Below, one piece after another: positions 1 to 11,825 of a DNA stretch of 64,000 nt. Under the pieces are notes generated by a model that worked only from the letters and a program-made list of their open reading frames with translations, did no database searches and was not told where the DNA came from. Within the stretch, counting starts at the first letter, position 1, and every line of letters starts with the position of its first letter. Position numbers and translations under genes: made by a program. The DNA comes from Phalacrocorax aristotelis (lineage: Eukaryota > Chordata > Aves > Suliformes > Phalacrocoracidae): contig NC_134283.1 of NCBI RefSeq assembly GCF_949628215.1, positions 24,468,975-24,532,974 of the forward strand, read 5' to 3'.

Positions 1-740
1 AAGCTGTAGACTGCTTTCTTCTTGTCCTTTTTACCCTGGCAAAGTTCTTCGCTAACCCCCAAGCATCACTTGTTTTTCTGTTTGTGGACATATTATTCCA
101 CTTCCATTTTGAATCATCTTGTTTCTGAGACCTGCACAACTGGGAAAGTCCTTGGGGAGAAGGTTTCTCTAAGAAACAGGACAGTGTAAGAGGGGAGCAT
201 GTGCCTTGAGGGTTTGAAGCCATCCTGTTGGCTTCCATGTTCTCTCTTGGCAGCAAGTGACATATTTTGGGGAGCACCATGCTGTTGTGGAGCAAGAAAG
301 GCTTTGCTGATGCAATGCCAGCACTGGAGCCCTTCCTCTGCCCAATTTGAGTCCATTGCAATCTGAATTTAAGTTTCAGGGTTTGACCTGTTCTCACCGT
401 AGTGAATTATATGACCGTTTCTCAATACATGCAGCCAGTCTGCAGCTGGTAGAGACAAGTGTAACCTAGACCAGGACTTGAACTGTGAGCTCCCAAAGTG
501 CGTGTGCCAGACTCTGCAGTACGGTGGCACTCACAAACATGCTTGTAGCGTCTTGCTTGTGAAAATACATTACAGGACCCTGCTTGTTCTTCCTGGCATC
601 TGTGTTTCATATTAGCTGACTCTAAGGACTGTGCTGCTGTTCTCTTGGCATCCATCCCCTGCCAGCCCTGGGGACCCCGTTGCACGGGGGCATCCTGAGG
701 AGGACTGCCCAGCCCAGGGGTGCTTGCTTGTGAAGGGGAG

Positions 741-750
741 CTATTTTTAA
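741..750 (-). promoter_or_regulatory. MEF2-consensus site
   Basis: CTATTTTTAA fits the MEF2 consensus. Isolated; no other evidence. Confidence 0.25.
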
Positions 751-1948
751 AGCAGCTGGGGCACCAGACAGGTTGTTCCCTAGCTCAGCAGCACTTGCTG
801 GGACATGTCGGGTGCTGTGGCAGGGATCTCCCTGTTGCAGCTGCTCCCCAGCCTGGATTCTCAGTGGAGGCAGGAAGGGCCCCAGTAGGGTGACTGGCCC
901 AGGGCCCTCATCAAGGACTTTTCACTGCTAAAAGCTTTAAACGAGGAGAAGGGAAGGAAGTTGTGCGTTAAACCCATTTCTGTTGCATGTTGAGAGCTGC
1001 AGCCAGTCCAAGCCTCAGTGCCAAGTAAGGGGGGGCAGCTGCCTCCTCAGCATCCCCCAGCAGCTCTTCCCCAAAAAGAAGGGGCTTCCTTGCCTTGGCC
1101 ACAAAGTAGGGCTGGATCAGGGCTTGTCCGTCAGCTGCTGCCCTGCCTGTCACCACTGAGTGTTCTTCATGGGTAAAATAACACCCAGCTGGCTTGGCCG
1201 CAGCAGTGCCCAGCTGGAGCAGTGGGTAGTTCTGGCAGCAGGCTGGTGTGACTGCTAGCGCTGCAAGGTCTGCATCAGCCAGCATGCCTGCATGTGGCTA
1301 CATGAGCAAACAGGTCTCTTGCCTGCCAGGAGGGACCTACAGCAGGTCCCCATGGTTCATGCTTGCCCTGTGAACTGGGGCTCAGTGGTCAGGTGCTGAG
1401 TACAGTAAAGTCATGGAAACGGTCTCCTTTCCTGGCCCAAAGAAATGGAGGGTGGGCACGCAGAGGTCCCAGAACCCCTCTGGAGGTGGTACAGACCCCA
1501 CTCACTCTCAGCACTCGGCTCAAGCACAGCCCACATAGGGCAGCTGCTTGCACGGGGCTGTGGGAGCTGGGTCTGGGCAGGCAAGCATGCTGTGTAACTC
1601 AGCACCAGCTTTTCCTGCTGTCTGAGCAGGTGGTTCTGCTCCAGATTTTCCCTCTCTCTGCTTGTATTGCAGTCTTTGGAGTATGATAGAGTACAGGCTT
1701 CCCCTGGCTCTTGTCTGCACTTGCACAGCCTCTCTCTCATCTGCACTCAGATCACAGCACTGGTCCCTGCAAACCCTTTCTTCCTTTTTTCCACCTTGGC
1801 TGCCCTGTGCTGTGCCAGGGGCCGTGGGGTGTCCCTCCCCCTTGCCCTGCTTTCCCCTCTGCCTTAGTATCTTCTGCATCAGCTCCCAGTCCTCAGAGGA
1901 TGAAGGTGTGGAACAAGGTAAGATGAGGTCCCACCAACCTCCTGTGTG

Positions 1949-1958
1949 CTATAAATAG
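1949..1958 (+). promoter_or_regulatory. MEF2 site (near-palindromic CTATAAATAG)
   Basis: CTATAAATAG is an exact CTA(A/T)4TAG match, the best MEF2 sequence in the window. It is also TATA-box-like. Muscle expression of ABLIM3 in mammals makes MEF2 control plausible (inference). Confidence 0.4.
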
Positions 1959-3336
1959 CTGCGTCGCCCAAGCATCATCTGAGAGTGATGTGACCAAGTT
2001 CAGGCTCCTGGAGACCTGCTGCATCCATTGCAGACACACCCAACACTTGATCATCAGAGTCGATGGAACAGGGCCCCTGTGGGTCCCACTGGTGACACGG
2101 AGTGTGTAATCACATTAGCACGTGGCAGGACACCTCTCAGGTTATGCACAGCCTAATCCCATCTGGCAGCTGCTGAGGCTGGTGTCCTGCGGCTGGGTCA
2201 GCATGCCTGTACCTTGCTGGCAGCGGCAGCCAGACAGCTTGCAGCAGGGAGCCTTCCCCTGCAGTAAAGACTTAGCAACCTGCCTTCAGCTCTTGCCAAA
2301 CTGTGCTGGGGCACAAGTGGCATGGACAGGCCAGGGCAAGGGCTATCTTTGATACATGTGTCAGGTCTCCAGCTAGGCCTTTGGGAGGGAAGGGGAAGGC
2401 AGCTCTCCTGTAAGGAATACTCGGGTCTGGGAGAGAAAAGTGGTTTTCATAGTGCTGGTAGAGTACCTGTGTAGTCCCTGAATGCTCGTTTGCTCCCTCC
2501 ATCCAGGCTGGACTAGGGTTGATCAGGAAACCTTGATCCTCCCTATTCATCCAGGCTGTTGCCAGAGAGATTCAGTTCTTGGGGCAGGCTGTGCCTTTGG
2601 GAGGGAGTTTTGCCAGCAGCACCAAAATATCCCCTGCCTCTTGACTCTCTCAGATCACCTCTTGACCGCTGACTAGCATGGGAACCAAGCAGTGCAGCAG
2701 TCTATATGTGCATGAGCATACAGAAACACAGCCATTTCGCAGCAAGGAAGCCCTCCTTTTTCTGGTGGCAGATGCTGAAGCATGAAGCTGGATGATCCCC
2801 AGCTCAGAGACTTATTCAGTGAGCAAAACCATCCCTTCATACACCCACAGATGCTACCTGAGAGGACTTGCACTTTTGCCCCACCACCTGCCCTAGCTGC
2901 CCCCTGGGAGAAGAGTGGGTTGGACCTGATCCTTCCCCTCCAGGATGGGAGGTGCCTGGCAGTGCTGTCCTGGGTGAGCTGGCCAGGGAGAGCTGAGGGA
3001 CTGAGCGTGGATATTCTTCCCTCCCCCGCTTTTGAAAAAAGAAAAGTCACTGCCCACATGTGAGTTATGTGGTGATGATGGCTCATGATGGATTGTGTAT
3101 AAAATCCCTTGCATCCCTGAGGATGCTACCAGTTGAAAGCTTTTATGGCATTTTAAAAATATCCACAGAGAGGGGGAGAAGATGGATAGGTAGGTGGATC
3201 CCTAATAAGGAGAGAAGAGGAAACAGAGAGGGAATGGAAAGACTTTAGTGAACGGCATGTGAGTGATTACTGAGGGAGGGGGTAGTCTGGTCATACTGAG
3301 CGGCTGAGCTGCACGCCCAGCAGGAACGGGAAACCC

Positions 3337-3345
3337 TATAAAAAG
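3337..3345 (+). promoter_or_regulatory. TATA-like sequence, possible minor promoter
   Basis: TATAAAAAG followed about 30 bases later by a CACGTG E-box and then a splice-donor-like GGGTGAGC near 3391. The arrangement could be a small alternative first exon, but the exon would be only some 25 nt. Weak. Confidence 0.2.
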
Positions 3346-3451
3346 CCTGGCTGTGAGATATGCTCCTTGCACGTGCCGGGGAGAGAGATAGGGTGAGCAT
3401 GAGCTTAGGCTGCCTCTCCTGTGGGCACTCACTGCATTTTACATGTAGCTG

Positions 3452-3461
3452 TTAAAAATAA
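3452..3461 (+). promoter_or_regulatory. MEF2-consensus site
   Basis: TTAAAAATAA fits YTAWWWWTAR, about 110 bp after the TATA-like sequence. Confidence 0.25.
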
Positions 3462-6400
3462 TCTGTGACTCTTGGAAGGCTGGGCCTGGGCTGGCTGCTG
3501 CTGCCTTTGCACAATTCCCCAAACAGCTCCAGGCTCATCTGTGCTCCTTTCCTTGCCTTGATGCTCAGGCTGACAGCCTTACCTGGGAACTGATGGATGA
3601 GGTTGGTCCTGGACCTGGCTTTCCCCAAGGTGGCCTTTCCCACCTGGGCCATGCTTTAAGAAAGATGCTGAGAGCTGCATCTCTGCTCTGTCTTCTGGCT
3701 TTCTGCTGCCTGACAGCTTGCAGCACCTGGAGGCAAGATCTGGTGGGTCTGGGGCCGTGGCAGAACTGTGGTGGCTGGGTGAGGGTGCAGTACCCCTTTG
3801 CTGGCTGGAGCAACAGTCCCAGGGCCGCTGGCAGGAGGTCCCTTCAGCGGGACAGCCCTGCTCTGCCTTGTGTGACACTCGGCACAGTGTCTCCCCAGGC
3901 CTGGGAAGCAGCTCCAAGCTCTTCCCTGTGCTTGTGGCAGCTCTCCCCATCACTCAGGGAAGATTACACAAAGTGTCTCCAAGAAATGCTAATTGCTTTG
4001 GCTTGTGGTCAATACAGCAAAGCCACTGGGCATTCAGAGCTCTTAGTCAGCTTAGAGATCAGCCAGATCCTTCCTCTCCTTCCCCTTGAGAACTGGTGGA
4101 GATTTGCTGTGGCAGTTGCTGATCCCCATATCCCTGGGCCGCAGCTGAGCTGCAGGCTTGTGCCCAAGCTGGCCCAGACCTGTGGTCCCAAATACCCGGT
4201 GGCTCAAGGCACAGGGCACTCTCATTGGGGCATTGCAGCCTTGGGGTGAAACACCCACGCTGAGCCCCCAGCAGGCACATCATGAGGTCAAATGTACTCC
4301 TTGTGCTGGAAGAAGGGTGGCTGGAGAGATAACAGGAGTTTCCCATTCTCAGGGAAGAGGGTGGAGCTCGTGCTGCAGCAGCAGCAGTCAGTGCTGTTCT
4401 GCTGTCTGTCCTCCCAGACCCCTCAGCTGCTGCTGCCCACCTCTGCTCTGCCACTGGCAATTAAAGCTTTGCGCAGCCGGGCTCATTTGGTGCAGGCTGC
4501 TGGGAAGCATTCCTTGGCTTTGCCCGTGCTTGAACTGCAGGGGAAAAAACACTGCTAAAAAGACTCCTCTGTCAAACTTAACAGCCTGTCACATCCAAGC
4601 CATCTCCTTCTGGCTTGCTTTCTTCTTGTCTTCCCCCAACTTCTCCTTCCTCATCAGCTAGGCAAATACCTGGGGAAGCCAAGGCTGGTGATGGGTTGGC
4701 CCTGTCTCGTCTGGGCTGGGGAATGGCAAAGCTGGAGATGGTGCTGCTTGGTCCTTGTGCTGTATTTCTCCAGCTCACAGCTTTTTTTTTAATGCTGTAG
4801 CGTGGGAGCTGAAGTCCAAGCTCAGCCACCTTTTGTGGGTGCTGAGGTCTCTACCCTACCTCCGTCGCCAAACCCTGCGGCAGCCCATAGTCTGGGGAGG
4901 GTGAAGGGTGCCTCCTGCCCTGGCTGGCTTCTGCTGACTCTGAGGATCTTTTCACCTGGACTGAAATAACTTCTGGAGGGTCAGTGGGAGGGTCTGAGCC
5001 AGCAGCACAGTCCTTGCTGGCAAGTGCCCATTACACTCCCCAAGAAAGAGGGTATCTCCAGTCCCAGCTCCCACCTTGCCTGCCCTTTGCTGGTCTGCTG
5101 TAAGAGCATCCCAAGGGCATGTGGCTTGTCAAGAGACATCATCTGTGGCTGCCTCAGCCCTCATTTCCCGTGTGGCGGGTCAGGTGGCATAAAGGGTCCA
5201 GTTTGGGAAATAATTCTGTTCCCTGGCAGGCAGCTTTTGGTTCATTTAAGCTAAAAGGATGCACAACAAAGCACATGTTCATTTTTTTCCCCCTTGTAAG
5301 GGGACTTCTTCCCTGAAAATGCCAGCTCTGCTAGGCCCATTGATTGCCTGTTAATAGTCACTAATGAGGAGCTGGGAGATGTGGCTTCCAGAGGCTGTTG
5401 GGAACAGGCCTTCACAGGCTTGGGAGGGACATCTCAGCGGGGAAGGGAGCTGTGACCTCGATGCGGGTGAGCTGAGCTGCATGAATGGGTTTGTTACTGG
5501 AGAATGCCCCAATTGCTGTGCCTACAGCATGGGATGGTAGCGCTTAGCCCTGACTCCAGAGTGGAGAGCATGGAGGGTTAAGAGGATCTCTGGTGGTTAC
5601 TATACACAGATGGATTTATTTACGTATATGTAGCAGGGCGATGGGATGGGGAGGGCTAAACAACCCACCCTGTCCAGGAGGGGGGGGGTTAAATCTCACT
5701 GGCTGGTGTATGTTGGGAGCACAGGGCTTCTGGGCAGCTTGGCTATTAGCCTCCAGCCCAATGGTCGAAGGCTGGGGTTGTTTTTTGGGTTTTTTGTTTG
5801 TTTTGTTTTTTTCCCCAGTCCTGATGAAAGGCACCAAAGGCTTTTAGCAGGAGCCAGCTGTGTCTGCCTCCCTGCTGCTTCCCGTGCTGGCAGCCGCTCT
5901 GCTTTTGAAGTCAGGTTGCTGGGTGTACGCAGGAGCTGAGGAGAGCATGAGTGCGGGGGAGGAGAAAGGGAGAGGATTACATCTGTGCCGAAACCCCTCG
6001 TATGCTCATGGAGTTTGTTCTAGACGTGCCTCGTCCTGCTGCGTCCCCCACTGTCCCCAGTGTGGTTTGTCCTTGCCCAGCACCAAGCCCTGCTTGATGC
6101 CTTTTGGCCCCATCGCTGGGCTGCCCCATGTCCTACCAGCAGAGGCTGAGGATGTGGCTGGTGGGGATATTAAGCCCCCTTAGAGTGTGATGTTATGTGA
6201 GCACCAGTGCAGAGGTGTGCTTTTACCTGCTGAGACAGCTGCTCCTCTCCCACAGCAGCAACTTTCTGGGTGCTGATCACCTGCTGCCCTGCTCCAGGCG
6301 TTCCTGAACCATCTGCGCTAATTACTTCAGTGGTGTCTCTTGTCTTCTTTGCTAAAATGGCTGACCTGTTTCACCCAGTGCTTTTCCTTGGAGTTTTCTC

Positions 6401-7664
6401 CAGTTTTTTTTTTCCCCATTCCCACTAGGCTTTCATGTACCACTAGCCCCACTGACCACCTCCTGCTCCCCAGGTACCTGCTCTCATCCCTGCAGTCACC
6501 ACCCAGCACTTGCTATCTGCCTGCAAGAGCTGTTTCTGTGTTTTTTGTTCAGTTATCGTGAGGGCAGCTCAGCAGAGGGGGAGCTTCCCTTTGGGATTTG
6601 TTATTTCATTAGAATAAACAGCCAAGTGGGATGATGTTTTCTATTCCAGCTGAGAGACAGGTGGTAGTTGCTGCTTTTTGACCCAAACTGATATCTGCTT
6701 TTTTCAGTTCTCTACCTTTAATGAAGTGGGATGGAGAAGCAAGAGTGGAGTGTGCTTGGGCAGTAGATGCAGGTCATGTTCTTGCAGTGCAAGGGCTTAT
6801 GTCAAGGTATTTGTGGTTGCATCTCTGCCTCGTACTCTGACATTGGGTCAGGGGTTCAGGTAAGCCCCAAGCCATGCACCAAAGCGTACTTTGTTCCCTG
6901 CTGCCTCCATTCTCCTTTCACAGCCAGCCACAGAGATGGCCCAGCATTGTGGGGTTGGGACTGACTATTGCTCTGAAGGGCCTTGTGTTCCACTTGGAGG
7001 GTCTTGGTAGTCTGGCCTCCAAAATGCCGTCCTGGGGGCTCAGGGGATGCAGGCAGTCCTGCTCCACTTGGAAAGTAGCAGGACAAAGAGCTGGCACAGC
7101 TGGGCTGAGAAATTGGCCTGGACCCCAAAAGTGGGGTGCAGTGGGGAGTGGGAATGTGGGCAGCCCTGAGCTACTGTGCTGCGTGTGATGTGCTGTAGCC
7201 CAAAAGCTGGGCCAATCCTTCTGTGCTAGTGGAAGAAGGGAGGTGCTGAATAACTTGGCCCTGCACACCCATCTATCTGTCACCATAAGGGTCTCTTCAG
7301 TTTGGGGTTTGAGAGACTCCTCAGGGTGCAGGCAAGGCTTCTTGCAGCCTCCTGGGTCTCTAGCACGGCACGGGTGCTGCCTACCCACACCACAGCGGGA
7401 CATCCTGCAGCATGGCCTCAGGCTGCCAGCCTGGGAACTGGCAGGGGGGACGTGCCATGTCCTGCTGGGACAGTTGCAGAGGGTCTGAGAGACAGTGTCT
7501 CTTGGTGGTGCACCCAGTGCACGCTCTGGGTTGCCTTGCTGAAGGTTGTCCCAAGGTGAGCAGCCTAAAGGCAGCTTTCTTCCTCTAATACAACACTTGT
7601 GCTTTCCCACCCCACTGCTCAGTCCTGCCCTAGCCTGCTCCATGGGTTTAGACTGTTTCCCTTC

Positions 7665-7684
7665 TTTTTTTTTTTTTTTTTTTT
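7665..7684 (+). repeat. T20 homopolymer
   Basis: Twenty T in a row in a longer pyrimidine tract. The minus-strand reading is a poly(A), but no gene-like sequence precedes it, so I do not read it as a retrocopy tail. Confidence 0.9.
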
Positions 7685-8039
7685 CCCCCGCCTGTCCCTT
7701 CCTGCTGCCTTTCTCTTTCCTTTTTCTCTGTTTCTCTCCTGTGAGCTTTGTTCACCCCAGCTGTGTACCAGGGTTTCCACAGTGACTGCCAGAGCATCTC
7801 TGCATCCTGGAGTAGTGGCCCTGTGGTTGCCCTGGCCATGGAGAGTGGCAGGGCACCCTCCTGCCCCTTGGAGGGACCAGCTGCCCCCTCCTCCTAGGGA
7901 TGGAGATCCCTGGGGACATCCCAGAAACACATCCCAGTGTCTGAGAAGAGGACAGGTCAGGGCACAGGGTGGCCCTTGGCAGCTGAGGATGTGCAGGGGG
8001 CTGGGGGAGGCACTGGCAGGGCTGGCTGCATGGCACAGC

Positions 8040-8220
8040 TTTATTTGCCTCTTGCTGTCAGAACTGTTAATCTTCAATAAATATATTTTTGATGAGCAAG
8101 TGCTACTTAAAGAAAATAGAGGAGCTGCTGCAGCCCGGGCAGTCCCTTTAGGTTTAATGGTCAACCACCACCTGCCAGCAGAGAGGAATATAAAACTGCA
8201 TAAATATGGAGCTGTACCCC
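8040..8220. promoter_or_regulatory. Candidate conserved non-coding block
   Basis: AT-rich block with AATAAATATATTTTTGATG, a CACCTG E-box and CATAAATATGG. It stands out from GC-rich surroundings. Visual call only. Confidence 0.25.
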
Positions 8221-8579
8221 ATTGCAGGACATGTGCACCTTTCCTACTGGTTTTGGGAATAAGCTTCCTTTTCCCACCCTAGAAGCCATGCTATTTCTTC
8301 TCTTGATATCATCACTTGTCACCATGCAGGTGACTGGAGTGACTTGACCTTGCCTTGTCCAGGCTTGGGGCCCCAGGGTGCAAACCTCCCTGTGCCTATG
8401 GGCGAAGTGTTGCGTGGATCCTAGATTGAGCCTTTGCGCATGGCATGTGGAGGACTAAGGCTGGCAGCAGGGATTTGGATGCATCCCCTGGCCATGGTCT
8501 GGTGTTGGAGGATGCAAGTGGAGCCATGGTTTGGAGGCAGAGCATGGCTTTTGGCTTTCTGGTGCTGCTTTGAAGACAA

Positions 8580-8860
8580 CAGTATATCTTTTCAGTATTT
8601 GTCAGAGCTTCTGTGCCCCGTTCATGAGATAATTAGGGTGATGTGTTATTAGTTGATTATGGGGGGAATATATACTTACTGAGGATTTATTCCAGAAACA
8701 TTAATCTCCTGTATAGTTGCTAAACCCCCATAAATCTGATTTTGATAATCAATTGGTATTGCAACCCCCCCATAAGTATCAATTAAATGCACATTTAATT
8801 CACATAAAGTTGCCAAATCTGCTTGTACATTTCTGTCCTGCTGTTTCCCTCAGGCAGATG
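8580..8860. promoter_or_regulatory. Candidate conserved non-coding block rich in homeodomain cores
   Basis: Contains GATAATTAGG, TAGTTGATTATGG, CATTAATCTCC, GATAATCAATTGG and CAATTAAATGC within 280 bp. This density of TAAT/ATTA cores is typical of developmental enhancers (general knowledge). Which gene it would serve is unknown. Confidence 0.3.
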
Positions 8861-10895
8861 TCTGTGTATGTGCAAGCTCAAGTCTGTTTATCAGACAGCC
8901 TGAAAGCAGAATATGGTTTGCCAAGGTGGAGCAGTTACAGTAACAGCAACGCTCCTCTCCCATGGTCCTACACAGAGAACCCTGCACATCTCGTCTTCCT
9001 GCTGCCAGAGCTGCTCAAAGTGCTTTGCAAACATTGCTGTGGTGGCCCTTCCCTGACTGTCATTTTTGTGCCACGGTCTGCAGTGAGGGGAACAGGAGCA
9101 ACTGTAGGAGACTGCACCTGGAGCAACCTGGGATTGCCCAAGGTGCGGGGGTGCGGGTGCGCTCAGGGAGCGGCGGGGAGGAGAGATACAGTTGCCAAAA
9201 CCCACGCAGAGGCTTCCAACAGCAGTAGCCTGGGATGGAAACTGAGGTCTCGTTGAGTTTCTCTGGGCCCTGACCACCCTTGGGCCAGGCGCGATGACTT
9301 TTCAAGCCTTAGTGCCCAGTGGATGGTGGGGGGGCACAGGGAGATGAAGCATCCATTCCTGGACTAGCTGGACACAGTGCTGCCAGATTCCTTCAGGGCT
9401 GGAGGGGAATCTCCAGCATCAAACATCCAGGCATCAGCTGTGCTCTGTTGTCGGGGCTGCATTGATTTATTTTTATACTCTTGTTTTTGCAAATAGCAGG
9501 CAGCTAGCTGCAGTGGTGCACATGCCAGCAAGGGCAGAGAGCTGGGCTCATTCTGGCAGAGTTCTGGAGGGGCTGGTGATGTGGGTCCCTGGCAGGAGCA
9601 TGGCAAATCTGCTGCTGCCTTTCATGGTGTGGGGTTTTGCCCCTCACCTGTGCTGCTCAGGTGCTTGCCCCTGCAGCTGCAGGGGCTGATGCTGTTTGGA
9701 GTGCAGCCACCCTATCCCTGCTGCCTCTGCTGGTGCACTGGGAGTGACAGCTGGGGCTGTGATGATCTTGGTGATGGGGACTGTACTAGGGGAGCCATAA
9801 AAGAAATTATGAAGCTGTTCAAATTGCTGGGAAGATATCTACTGAGAGATCCTCCTGAGCCTGGCTGGAGCCCAGCCTGCTAATTACGGTGGTATGGGAA
9901 ATACACAAACATACAGGTGGCAAGAATAACAAAAACTGCTGTCTTTTAATATCGAAAGCTCAGTTTCTGGCCAACTGAAACCAACATATGGCAGAAGCTA
10001 AATGCTAAGAGCTTTGGGTGAGACGAGTGCCTTGCCAGCCTGTGCAGGAGCTCTTCAAGCCCTTGAAGAGCCCAGAGAGGGATCGGCCTCTCCTGGGGCA
10101 GCAGGATGGACATGAGCCCGCAGCAGCTGCTAGTGGAAGAGTGGGGAGGCCAGGTTGCAGTGGTGGCTGGCCATGTATGCCTGCATGAGGGCACGCCTGC
10201 CTGTGCTAGGAGAAGGCTGCAGGCAGGGCTTGCTGCTGCAGACTCCCAAGAGCCCCATACTGGCTCTGCCCCAGGGTCGGCCTGTGACTGCTCCATTCTG
10301 CTCTGTCCTGGGGACTCCTTAGTGCACCCCTGCATTGCAGGGAGTTGTTTCCCTCTGAATCCACCTGCTGCCTCTGCTGGGTGGGTTGGGGCAGTGGCTG
10401 GCAGACAGGCCTCAGATGCTGCCATTGGGCACTTGTCACCACTGGCCAGTGACTCATCACTGTGCTTAGTAGTGCTGCTGGTAGGCGAGTGCCCCCTCTG
10501 GGGTGCCTTTCTGTTGATCCTTGCAGTGCCAAGGGGCTGTGCTCTTCCTAGCTTGTGAAAGATGCTCTGTCCCTACAGAGTTTTACCTTACCTGCAGGCA
10601 CTAAGGATGGGATGGGTGAGATGGGTATCAGGCAGCAAGGGGCCAGTGATGTGGTGTTTTCTAGCACTGTGCTAATGAGCCTGTGGGTCAGCATGCCTGC
10701 CTGATGCCTTGTGCTGTCCTGCAGTGCTTGTGGAGCCTGAAACCTGTTGGTGGCCATGGGGGTCTCCTTGGCATGGCACTGTCCCACAGTGCACCCCACC
10801 ACCTGCACAACCCTGGCAGCTGTTCTCTGCCACTCATATGCATGGGTGGGTGCCTCAAATAAGCTCCATAAGGGGTGGGTACAATCTTTTTATGA

Positions 10896-10903
10896 CCACT
10901 TAA
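10896..10903 (-). promoter_or_regulatory. NKX2-5-type site
   Basis: CCACTTAA, reverse TTAAGTGG, a perfect NK-2 class core (TNAAGTGG). Confidence 0.25.
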
Positions 10904-11049
10904 AGGCTCCATTTGCTACCTTTAACAGAATTAGAGTGGGGATCACAGTAGATTAAGAAAAGCAGTAAACACCCTCTGTGCCGCATGGCTCTTGTCTGCA
11001 GGGACCCAGCTGGGGCCCTGCTGAGCCCTTGTCTGAAAGAGGGTTTGCA

Positions 11050-11115
11050 CAGTTTTTGTGGGATGATCTGTAATAATTGGTGTATGTTTTGTCTCTTCCA
11101 ACCCCATGGTTTGCA
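11050..11115. mobile_element. Possible decayed CR1-type LINE tail
   Basis: GGGATGATCTGT followed by GTCTCTTCCAACCCCATGG recalls the 3' end of avian CR1 elements, but the usual ATTCTATGA-type terminal repeats are absent. A weak resemblance only. Confidence 0.15.
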
Positions 11116-11504
11116 GGCAGTTTGATGGTTCAGCAGAGCTCCAAAAGGATGTGGTGGTGCCCTTCGTGCTGCAGCTGTGCTGTCACCCTCCCAGGAGCAC
11201 AGCTGATGAGATCCCAGTCGTTTTAGAAAGCACCTTCCCAGGATGTAAGAGCAGACAGAGGAATTTGGAGCCTGTCAGAAAAGCTCCTGATGGTGTTTTG
11301 CTGCCAGCCCTGAGCTGTAATTCATCCCCTGGAATGGAACGGGTTGGGGGTGGCTGGTCTTGAACCTCCTGTCCCTCTGAGCACATTCTGATGGCATTGA
11401 GATCGCTCTGTAACGTACACCCCTTCCATGCATCCTATTTATGGGGACATTGTCCCCTCTGTGATGCCAGGGCTTGCTTTGCCAGCTGTCACCTCCAGTC
11501 CAAA

Positions 11505-11825
11505 TTCCCATTTCATTGCATTAATATCTATACAGTGTTTCTGGGTAGAGATTTGATTTCAGTTCCCTCCCTGGAGTAGGAGTTAAAAATAGCAAATCAA
11601 ACACCCCACATTCCCTGGCTATGACACAGTCTCCCAGGTTGGAGTTACAATGCCAGCATGAATGGTTTAAAATAAAACAAGTGTACTGCATTCTGCAGAA
11701 TAGGAGAACAAGCTCCAGCCTGGAAAAATTATATGGAGGAGTCTCTGGTCTTCTAACCTGTGCCTGCAAAAGGCAAGAATTTCTTTTCCTTGCAGTGCTT
11801 ATATTAGCCAGATAAATGATGCTAA
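11505..11825. promoter_or_regulatory. Candidate conserved non-coding block with a MEF2 site
   Basis: AT-rich block including TTAAAAATAG at 11583-11592 (exact MEF2 consensus), CATTAATATC and AGATAAATG. Visual call only. Confidence 0.3.

Larger units (their letters stand above)
1..8030 (+). other. ABLIM3: Upstream ABLIM3 intronic sequence, left part
   Basis: No supportable exon on either strand. It contains MEF2-consensus sites at 741-750, 1949-1958 and 3452-3461, a TATA-like sequence at 3337-3345, a nine-G run at 5680-5688 next to a T/G-rich tract at about 5776-5814, and a 20-base T run at 7665-7684. Assignment to an ABLIM3 intron is inferred, since the first exon is not in view. Confidence 0.55.

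Noticed and set aside
5860..6183. Signal-peptide-like frame (LLLPVLAAALLL)
   Set aside because: It opens with GTG and has no in-frame ATG before the upstream TAG; a vertebrate gene would not use this without splicing evidence.
7665..7684. T20 run as the poly(A) tail of a minus-strand retrocopy
   Set aside because: No gene-like sequence or target-site duplication was seen beside it.
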